NCBI GenBank assembly: GCA_023701165.1 | Contig: JAMPXL010000080.1 | Coordinates: 1 to 5,827 of the forward strand | Source of the DNA: Geothrix sp. | Lineage (GTDB): Bacteria; Acidobacteriota; Holophagae; Holophagales; Holophagaceae | Direction: 5' to 3' | Length of the DNA stretch: 5,827 nucleotides | Part shown: positions 1 through 5,210 of the stretch, one piece after another | Layout: every line of letters starts with the position of its first letter | How positions within the stretch are numbered: position 1 is the first letter of the stretch | Program-made: the position numbers and the translations under genes | Notes under the pieces: generated by a model | What the model was told of the DNA's origin: nothing | What the model saw: the letters and a program-made list of their open reading frames with translations, nothing else | Databases searched by the model: none

Positions 1-2
1 AT

Positions 3-269
3 CCCGCCAAGATCAGCCCCCGGGGCATCGAAGGGCCGCCAGATCTTGTCGTGGAGATTCTCAGCCCCAGCACTGCCTCCAAGGACACTGTCCGCAAGCG
101 CTGGACCTACGAAGCCGCCGGCGTCCCCGAATACCTCATCGTCGACCCCGACGAACAGGTAGGCCTCCTGCTCCGCCTGGAGAACCGCCGCTACGAAGAA
201 GCCCAGCGCGTGGCCTGGGGAACCCTGGTGGGGCTACTGGGTGAGCGGTTGAGCATCACCGTGGAGTGA
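3..269 (+). CDS. Uma2 family (DUF820) putative endonuclease, 3' part only
   Basis: The reading frame is open from base 3 to a TGA at 267-269, giving 88 visible residues; the 5' part lies outside the window. Members of this family usually have about 180-200 residues, so this is roughly the C-terminal half. The fragment carries the family signature: a PPDLVVEILSPS block (visible residues 12-23), then a charged RKRWTYEAAGVPEYLIVDP block (31-49). By family knowledge, Uma2 proteins have a PD-(D/E)XK-like nuclease fold. D14 and E18 of the fragment are the likely metal ligands, and K32 is a candidate for the lysine; this assignment is inferred from motif position. No biological role is firmly established for most members, which often occur in many copies per genome in cyanobacteria and other environmental bacteria. 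The GTG at 51 is an internal valine and not a credible start, because the motif begins upstream of it. Confidence 0.85.
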   Translation, partial: PAKISPRGIEGPPDLVVEILSPSTASKDTVRKRWTYEAAGVPEYLIVDPDEQVGLLLRLENRRYEEAQRVAWGTLVGLLGERLSITVE

Positions 270-369
270 GGGCGGGCAGAGACTGGGGTTTCATGGCCTC
301 GAGATGGGGTGATAGGCGCGCAATGCCAACTACCAGCAGCACCTGGCTCTAGCCGCAAAGATCAGATCC

Positions 370-1542
370 TCAGTGGGGATCCTGCATCTTCACTCTAAGA
401 CGGTCAGTGCGGCTCACAGACCAACCTGAAACCTTCCCATTGCCGTTGAACTCTACCTTCGAGAACCCGTATTCCCACGTGTAACGGCCCGGTTTCGTCG
501 GGGTTCCTTGAGCGGCCAGAACCTCGTCCTTGGAAGAGCCGACCGTGAAATAGCCATTAGAAGAAGTGGGGGCAACTGGAACCATCTTTACTTTTAAGCG
601 ATCGGTACGGCTCCCGTACCAACTGGAAACCTTACCATTCCGGTCGAACTCAACCTTCGAGAACCCGTATTCCCACGTGTACTGGCCCGGTTTCGTCGGA
701 GTCCCCTGGACAGTAAGAACTTCATCCTTGGAAGAGCCGATCGTGAAATAGCCTAGCAGGAGCGGTTGTTTAGGTTCTTCCTTGGCCTCTTCGCTCGGCG
801 CCTTCTTCACCTCGGGTTCTTTCTTCGTGGACTTTGATGGGATGGCGACAGGCCCTACAAACGGCACCGGCGTTGGGGCAGGAATGATCAAAGGTGCCGG
901 TGCAAGAGCAACGGGCGGCCTCGGGGCCTCACTTCGTGACATAAAATAGTGATAGAGATTGGTCTTTAACTTGAACTCACGAATGTTCCACAACGTCTCT
1001 GCCGGGAGTGAGCCAAAGCGATGGGAGCTATAGTCATCCCTAAGACCTGTTGCAACGGATATTTCCTGTGTTTGATGTGGCCGAAGATCAAGTGAGAGTT
1101 CGAACCACCTGGTTTCTGAATGCTCGGATGAGTTCTTTGGGTTGTAGGTCTGCACATTCACCATCGCCCTGGAGATGGTGAAGTTCGATGCGTTATACAG
1201 GGTGCAGCGAAATCGCCCCGAATAGCCCACACCTCCATTCCCCGTGATGACAGAATCGGGGACACCCAAATTCGCTGGATCGAACTCGAAGTTCACGACA
1301 AAGACAAGCACGGCAAGCCCTGCCGCGGCAAGAATCGCCAGAGCTGCTCGTAATTTTACCAATATCCCATTGCGGACCACACATGTGGCCACCAGCATCA
1401 CCAAAGCCCATAGCGCTACGCCAACCAGCCCTCCGGACCACGGATGGTTTATTTTGGCGCCACCAACAGCCGCGCCAAGGCCCGCAAGGATCAGAAAGAG
1501 ATATGCTGCCCACTTAAATTCAGTTTCTGATGTTTCGCTCAT
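370..1542 (-). CDS. Hypothetical three-helix membrane protein with two tandem C-terminal repeats
   Basis: I do not recognise a named family for the 390-residue product. Hydrophobic segments lie at about 9-31, 37-56 and 64-85. The RNGILVKLR loop between helices 2 and 3 is basic, so by the positive-inside rule the N-terminus is cytoplasmic and everything after helix 3 is periplasmic. Residues about 86-207 look beta-rich (GRFRCTLYNASNFTISRAMV), followed by a Pro/Ala-rich then Lys/Glu-rich linker (about 207-260). Two 57-residue repeats follow, at 264-320 and 330-386, each starting GYFT(I/V)GSSKDEVL and containing GTPTKPG and TWEYGFSKVEF. This GS-x-x-DEVL...GTP...W.YG...V.F pattern recalls the short BamE/SmpA-like repeats of many envelope proteins; that is inference. 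I chose the ATG at 1542, which has a good ribosome binding site. Extending the frame to 1608 would need a TTG start and a polar, basic N-terminus. Base composition is clearly less GC-rich than the neighbours, suggesting acquisition by transfer. Confidence 0.75.
   Translation of the reverse strand: MSETSETEFKWAAYLFLILAGLGAAVGGAKINHPWSGGLVGVALWALVMLVATCVVRNGILVKLRAALAILAAAGLAVLVFVVNFEFDPANLGVPDSVITGNGGVGYSGRFRCTLYNASNFTISRAMVNVQTYNPKNSSEHSETRWFELSLDLRPHQTQEISVATGLRDDYSSHRFGSLPAETLWNIREFKLKTNLYHYFMSRSEAPRPPVALAPAPLIIPAPTPVPFVGPVAIPSKSTKKEPEVKKAPSEEAKEEPKQPLLLGYFTIGSSKDEVLTVQGTPTKPGQYTWEYGFSKVEFDRNGKVSSWYGSRTDRLKVKMVPVAPTSSNGYFTVGSSKDEVLAAQGTPTKPGRYTWEYGFSKVEFNGNGKVSGWSVSRTDRLRVKMQDPH
385..753 (-). 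repeat. Intragenic tandem repeat, two 171-base copies 198 bases apart
   Basis: The copies are 385-555 and 583-753, separated by a 27-base spacer encoding VPVAPTSSN. By hand alignment without gaps they match at 140 of 171 bases (82%) and 47 of 57 residues (82%). The longest identical run is 29 bases (455-483 and 653-681). Protein and DNA identity are equal and there are no indels. This indicates an in-frame duplication, followed by modest divergence, that added a second copy of a small domain. Confidence 0.9.
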
Positions 1543-1551
1543 CTGGGACAA

Positions 1552-1557
1552 CCCCCT
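1552..1557 (-). promoter_or_regulatory. Shine-Dalgarno site for the 370-1542 gene
   Basis: On the minus strand AGGGGG (five of six matches to AGGAGG) lies 9 bases before the ATG at 1542. This decides the start in favour of 1542 over the in-frame TTG at 1608. Confidence 0.6.
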
Positions 1558-1563
1558 CAACGA

Positions 1564-1597
1564 TTGGCTGCCAACGGCGAGCTTGCGCGTGTCGCAA
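1564..1597. other. Two short inverted repeats upstream of the 370-1542 gene
   Basis: TTGGC-T-GCCAA (1564-1574) is a perfect 5-base dyad with a one-base centre, about 22 bases upstream of the gene's start codon. TTGCG-CGTGT-CGCAA (1583-1597) is a second 5-base dyad. They sit where a promoter or operator would lie, but I see no convincing -35/-10 pair, and dyads this short also arise by chance. Confidence 0.25.
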
Positions 1598-1622
1598 CGC
1601 CTACCCAACCCGCCTTTTCCAT

Positions 1623-1658
1623 CTCCAGAACGGGCGTCGAATGGCGCCCATTCTGGAG
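1623..1658 (-). terminator. Strong hairpin just after the mrcA stop, likely transcript end or 3' stabiliser
   Basis: CTCCAGAA (1623-1630) pairs perfectly with TTCTGGAG (1651-1658). After one mismatch (C1631/A1650), GGGCG (1632-1636) pairs with CGCCC (1645-1649). The result is a 13-pair stem over 36 bases. It begins two bases beyond the mrcA stop codon on the minus strand, the usual place for a terminator. No U-tract follows on either strand (the minus strand continues ATGGAAAAGG), so it is not a textbook Rho-independent terminator. A mRNA-protecting 3' hairpin or a U-tract-independent terminator are alternatives. Confidence 0.5.
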
Positions 1659-1659
1659 C

Positions 1660-4143
1660 CTAAACATTCGGATCCGTCGCGTTCAAATCCACGGGCTTGG
1701 GGGCCTCCTCCGCCGGCTTGGGCCGGCCCCAGATGCGGTTCTCCACGGGCTGGACATTGGCCTTGTCCCGGGCCTCCTTCACCTTCTGGATGGCCTCCGC
1801 GTCGCTGCCGGATTTCGGCATGGTGCCCGGTTTGAAGGCCAGGTGCAGCACCCGGTCCGTGGTGGCGCCAGTGGCGAGCAGGCCGGTGTAGCGGTCGACA
1901 TCAGCCCACTCCATGCCCGCAGGGGCCTCGAACTCTTCCCGAGGGGTCGTGGGCAGGGCCGCCTTCATGAAGTCGATCCAGATGGGCAGCGCCACCTTGG
2001 CGCCATCGGCGCCGCGGAAGATGGTCTTCTTTTCGTCCAGGCCCACCCAGACGCCGCACACCACGCGGGTGGAGAAGCCGATGAACCAGCCGTCCGTGTG
2101 GTCGTCCGTGGTGCCGGTCTTGCCCGCCACGGGCCAGTTCAGCTCGTTGCTCTTGGCGCCGGTGCCGCTGTTCGCCACACCCTGGAGGCACTGGATGAGC
2201 TGGTAGGTGCTCTGGGGATCCAGCACCTGTTCGCTGGCGACACCACCATGGCTCTCCAGGATCCGGCCGTTGCGGTCCACCACCTTCCTGATGAAGAAGG
2301 GGGGCGGCGCCTGGAGGCCGCCGTTGGCGATGGTGGCGTAGCCGCGCACCATCTCCTTCAGGGTGAGGTCGGCGGAGCCCAGGGCCATGCTGGGATAGGG
2401 GGGGATGCTGCCGGTGATGCCGCATTTCCGCGCGAAATCGATGACGTTCAGGACCCCCGTTTCCTCCAGGGTCCGCACGGCGGGCACGTTGCGGGAATCC
2501 CGCAGGGCCTCCCAGATGGGGATGGGGCCCCAGAAATCGCGCTCGTAGTTCTTGGGTTCGTAGGGCTTCACTCCGGCCCGCAGGGGCTTGAAGTCCGAGG
2601 TGCCATCCGGATTCGTGACCGTGAGGAAATCCACGGTGTCGAGGAAGCGCGTGGGCACGTCCTCCACCATGGAGGCGGGCGTCTTCCCGGCGGTGAAGGC
2701 CGCGCCGTAGACGAAGGCCTTCATGGTGGAGCCCACCTGGCGCAGGGCCTGGGTGGTGCGGTTGAACTTGGACCGGTTGAACTCGTAGCCGCCCACCATG
2801 GCGCGGATCTCGCCGCTCCTCGGGTCCACGGCCATGAGGGCGCCCTCCACCGCGGGATCCTGATCCAGTTCCAGCGCCTTGGGCGTGCCGTCCTCCGCCG
2901 CCTTCACGATGAACAGCGGCGAAGCCCCCCGGGGCAGCAGCTTCTGGATGTCCTTGCCCGCCCAGGCGAAGGCGCTCTCCGGGACCTCCAGCTGCACTTT
3001 GCCGATGCGCACCTGGGCCTTGCCGCCCTTCCAGCCGAGGATGACGCCGCGGATGCTGTCGCCGGCCTCGAAGTAGCGCTTCCAGCCGCTCAGCTGGATG
3101 GTCTCCGGATCCGTCACGAACTGGACCGCATCCTTCCGGAAGCCCCGGCGCCGGTCCACGGCCTTCACGCCGGCCCGCACGGCCTCGTTGGCGGCCTCCT
3201 GCCAGAAGCTGTTCACGGTGGTCATCACTTCCAGACCGCCGTTCAGCACCTGCTCGCGCCCGTATTTTTCATAGAGGTACTTCCGCACCTCCTCGACCAC
3301 ATAGGGCGCCACGGCCTCTTCCCGGGCGTTCTCCCGGGCCAGGCGGATGGGCTTGTCGATGAGCAGGCTGGCCTCCGGGGCCTTGAGGTAGTCCTCCTTC
3401 ACCATGCGCAGCAGCACATGGTTCCGGCGGGACTTCGCCGCGGCGCGGGCCTTGGGATCGGGGTTGTAGGGGTTGTACCAGTTCGGGTTCTGGACCAGCC
3501 CCGCCAGCAGGGCGCACTCCTCCACGTTGAGCTGGGGGGCGCTCTTCCCGAAGTAGAACTCCGCGGCGGCCTCGATGCCGTAGCGCCCGCCGCCGAAGTA
3601 CACCTCGTTGGCGTACATCTCCATGATCTGCTTCTTGGAGTAGGCCTTCTCCAGCTTGCGGGCGAGGATGATCTCCTTCAGCTTCCGGTCCAGGCGCTTC
3701 TGGCGCTTGGCCGTCACCGTGCGGATGAGCTGCATGGTGAGGGTCGATCCCCCCTCCCGGCGCCGGCCGAAGCTGGTGATGAAGTTCACGCCGGCCCGGG
3801 CGAAGCCCCGCCCGGAGATGCCGCTGTGGCCCCAGAAGTCCGTATCCTCCGTGGCCACCAGCGCGTTGACGAAAGCCTTGGGGATGTCGCCGTAGGGGAT
3901 CACCACCCGGTGCTCCTCGGCGAAGATGCCGATGACGTTGCCGTTCTGGTCCAGCACCTTCGTGATGGTCTTGGGCACGCGGATCGCGAACATGGTGAGG
4001 AAGCTGTCCGCATCCCTGGACAGCACGGACCAGGACACCGCCAGGGTGGCTGCGCCGGCGGCGGTGAGGGCCAGAAGGGCCCATAGCGCCCGGCCGAGCC
4101 ACCGGCGGGAAGGGGTGGAGGAGGATGCCTGCTTGGAAGCCAT
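1660..4143 (-). CDS. mrcA: Penicillin-binding protein 1A (bifunctional glycosyltransferase/transpeptidase)
   Basis: This 827-residue class A PBP polymerises lipid II into glycan strands and cross-links the stem peptides on the outer face of the inner membrane. A short basic N-terminus precedes one membrane anchor (about 17-39). The GT51 domain follows, with EDTDFWGH (catalytic E99), GGSTLTMQ (131-138), RKLKE (153-157, probable second glutamate E157) and the KKQIMEMYANEVYFGGG block (170-186). Residues about 320-430 match the OB-like insert of the PBP1A subfamily. The transpeptidase domain has all three motifs: S472-T-M-K475 with the acylated serine S472, S550-R-N552, and K675-T-G-T678. The active site therefore looks intact and the length is normal for PBP1A. 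The SxxK context (RQVGSTMKAF) departs from the common RQPGSSFKPF. The ATG at 4143 gives a proper cytoplasmic N-terminus, but I see no good Shine-Dalgarno before it. The gene is divergent from nadK across only 28 bases. Confidence 0.96.
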   Translation of the reverse strand: MASKQASSSTPSRRWLGRALWALLALTAAGAATLAVSWSVLSRDADSFLTMFAIRVPKTITKVLDQNGNVIGIFAEEHRVVIPYGDIPKAFVNALVATEDTDFWGHSGISGRGFARAGVNFITSFGRRREGGSTLTMQLIRTVTAKRQKRLDRKLKEIILARKLEKAYSKKQIMEMYANEVYFGGGRYGIEAAAEFYFGKSAPQLNVEECALLAGLVQNPNWYNPYNPDPKARAAAKSRRNHVLLRMVKEDYLKAPEASLLIDKPIRLARENAREEAVAPYVVEEVRKYLYEKYGREQVLNGGLEVMTTVNSFWQEAANEAVRAGVKAVDRRRGFRKDAVQFVTDPETIQLSGWKRYFEAGDSIRGVILGWKGGKAQVRIGKVQLEVPESAFAWAGKDIQKLLPRGASPLFIVKAAEDGTPKALELDQDPAVEGALMAVDPRSGEIRAMVGGYEFNRSKFNRTTQALRQVGSTMKAFVYGAAFTAGKTPASMVEDVPTRFLDTVDFLTVTNPDGTSDFKPLRAGVKPYEPKNYERDFWGPIPIWEALRDSRNVPAVRTLEETGVLNVIDFARKCGITGSIPPYPSMALGSADLTLKEMVRGYATIANGGLQAPPPFFIRKVVDRNGRILESHGGVASEQVLDPQSTYQLIQCLQGVANSGTGAKSNELNWPVAGKTGTTDDHTDGWFIGFSTRVVCGVWVGLDEKKTIFRGADGAKVALPIWIDFMKAALPTTPREEFEAPAGMEWADVDRYTGLLATGATTDRVLHLAFKPGTMPKSGSDAEAIQKVKEARDKANVQPVENRIWGRPKPAEEAPKPVDLNATDPNV

Positions 4144-4179
4144 GCCCCAAGGATAGCGTTAGAGTGATCCCATGCCCCA
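4140..4179. promoter_or_regulatory. Divergent mrcA/nadK start region with a 10-base direct repeat
   Basis: The coding starts are separated by 28 bases (4144-4171), so each gene's promoter must lie at least partly inside the other's coding region. CCATGCCCCA occurs at 4140-4149 and again at 4170-4179, exactly 30 bases apart (about three helical turns). The left copy contains the mrcA start codon on the minus strand; the right copy contains the nadK ATG on the plus strand. I could not identify a convincing -35/-10 pair for either gene. A common regulator binding both copies is possible but unproven. Confidence 0.45.
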
Positions 4180-5050
4180 GCGACTGATCCTCGTGGCCAA
4201 GGTCAAATCCCCGCACCTGGGGTCCACCCTAGGTGCGGCGCTGCCGCCGTTCCTCGACCGGGGCTGGGCCGTGACCGGGGAACCGGCCCTCGCCGAGGCC
4301 TGGGGGCAGGCGGGCCTGGACCCGGCCCGTCTGGTCCTGGATGCGGAACTCGGCACCTCCGAGCCTCCCGCCGACCTCTGCCTGGTGCTGGGAGGCGACG
4401 GAACCCTGCTCCACGCAGCCCGGCGCGTGGGCCTGCGGGGCACTCCGATCCTGGGGATCAACCTCGGCTCCCTGGGCTTCCTCACGGCCCATCCGGTCCC
4501 CGCCGCCGCCGCCGCTGTGCAGGCCTTCCTGGCGGGCGCCCTCATGCCGGACCAGAGGCTCATGCTCGAGGCGGAACTCTGGCGCGGCGGCAGACTCCTG
4601 GCGCAGAACACGGTGCTGAACGACGCCGTCGTGGCCAAGGGGGCCCTGGCCCGCATCATGGACATGCGCCTGCGCGTGGGAGACCAGGATGCGGGCCCCA
4701 TCAAGGCGGATGGCCTCATCGTCGCCACGCCCACGGGCTCCACGGCCTATTCGCTGTCCGCCGGCGGCCCCATCCTGCATCCCAGCCTGGAGGCCTTCGT
4801 CATCGCCCCCATCTGCCCCCACACGCTCACCCTGCGGCCGACGGTGGTGCCCGCCGCCCGGCCCATCACCATCACGCTGGAGGAGGCCGAAGACGCCCAC
4901 CTCACGCTGGACGGCCAGGTGGGCTTCCAGCTGCTGCCCGGAGACCAGGTGCGGCTGCGCCAGGCCGAGGCCCGCATCACCCTGCTCCAGCAGCCCGGCC
5001 TCGATTTCTTCGCCCTGCTTCAGCAGAAGCTGCACTGGGGGGATCGGTAG
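4172..5050 (+). CDS. nadK: NAD kinase
   Basis: This 292-residue cytoplasmic enzyme phosphorylates NAD at the 2'-hydroxyl to make NADP, the only de novo NADP route in most bacteria. All family hallmarks are present: LVLGGDGTLL with the GGDGT motif at 74-78 (D76 is the catalytic aspartate), GINLGSLGFLT (95-105), the NAD-binding LNDAVV (149-154), ADGLIVATPTGSTAYSLSAGG (179-199, glycine-rich PTGSTAY at 187-193), PICPHTL (213-219) and LTLDGQ (244-249). Length is typical and no key residue is missing. The ATG at 4172 places the first beta-strand (RLILVAK) at the very N-terminus, as expected. The preceding ribosome site is weak (GAG about 7 bases upstream). A hairpin starts 6 bases after the stop, so the gene is probably expressed alone and not as part of an operon with the downstream oxidoreductase. 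Confidence 0.97.
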   Translation: MPQRLILVAKVKSPHLGSTLGAALPPFLDRGWAVTGEPALAEAWGQAGLDPARLVLDAELGTSEPPADLCLVLGGDGTLLHAARRVGLRGTPILGINLGSLGFLTAHPVPAAAAAVQAFLAGALMPDQRLMLEAELWRGGRLLAQNTVLNDAVVAKGALARIMDMRLRVGDQDAGPIKADGLIVATPTGSTAYSLSAGGPILHPSLEAFVIAPICPHTLTLRPTVVPAARPITITLEEAEDAHLTLDGQVGFQLLPGDQVRLRQAEARITLLQQPGLDFFALLQQKLHWGDR

Positions 5051-5055
5051 GTCTC

Positions 5056-5076
5056 CGGTCTGTCCCCCACAGACCG
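5056..5076 (+). terminator. Hairpin just after nadK, possible weak terminator
   Basis: CGGTCTGT (5056-5063) and ACAGACCG (5069-5076) form a perfect 8-pair stem with a CCCCC loop, beginning 6 bases after the nadK TAG. The next bases are CCCGGTCC with no T-run, so classical intrinsic termination is doubtful. It may be a 3' stabiliser or part of a switch with the downstream hairpin at 5111-5127. Confidence 0.45.
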
Positions 5077-5110
5077 CCCGGTCCGCACCCCATTCCCAAC
5101 CATCTGGTCG

Positions 5111-5127
5111 GCGGCGGTCTGCGCCGC
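5111..5127 (+). other. Second hairpin in the leader of the oxidoreductase gene
   Basis: GCGGCG (5111-5116) pairs with CGCCGC (5122-5127) around the loop GTCTG. GGCGGTCTG (5113-5121) is also complementary over 9 bases to CAGACCGCC (5070-5078), so this hairpin and the one at 5056-5076 overlap a third, alternative pairing. No T-run follows. The stem lies about 80 bases upstream of the oxidoreductase start codon. Confidence 0.35.
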
Positions 5128-5195
5128 GGCCCGCTTGTGACCACGTGCACACGGGGCGGGCCTGACACTTCCCCCTAGTAGGACCTGCGTCCCTG

Positions 5196-5210
5196 CATGG
5201 AGTCTCCATG
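5196..5210 (+). promoter_or_regulatory. Inverted repeat containing the ribosome site and start codon of the oxidoreductase gene
   Basis: CATGGAG-T-CTCCATG is a perfect 7-base dyad with a one-base centre. Its left arm holds GGAG (5199-5202), the likely Shine-Dalgarno, and its right arm ends in the ATG start at 5208, leaving 5 bases between them. The ATG at 5197 is in another frame. In RNA a CATGG/CCATG stem with a 5-base loop could mask the start codon; this is inference. Confidence 0.45.

Noticed and set aside
270..369. Possible terminator between the Uma2 gene and the 370-1542 gene
   Set aside because: Only a 5-base pairing (GATCC 365-369 with GGATC 377-381) and tiny dyads are visible, with no T-run; too weak to call.
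1564..4086. 840-codon open frame on the plus strand, antisense to almost all of mrcA
   Set aside because: It is codon-aligned with mrcA, so antisense stops would need TTA, CTA or TCA sense codons, which are rare in GC-rich genes. The translation is a low-complexity Gly/Ala/His/Leu/Arg sequence with no recognisable domain, while the minus strand encodes an intact PBP1A.
4126..4160. Possible nadK promoter, TTGGAA followed by TAGCGT
   Set aside because: The spacer is only 15 bases and the -10 match is poor; not supportable without mapped transcript starts.
3269..4216. 315-codon minus-strand frame overlapping the 5' part of mrcA and the nadK start
   Set aside because: Frame-shifted shadow of mrcA, rich in Pro/Gly/Arg/His; the mrcA frame carries all GT51 motifs here.
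5137..5178. GTG-started 13-codon frame upstream of the oxidoreductase gene, considered as an attenuator leader peptide
   Set aside because: It lies downstream of the candidate hairpins, has no ribosome site, and shows no run of regulatory codons.
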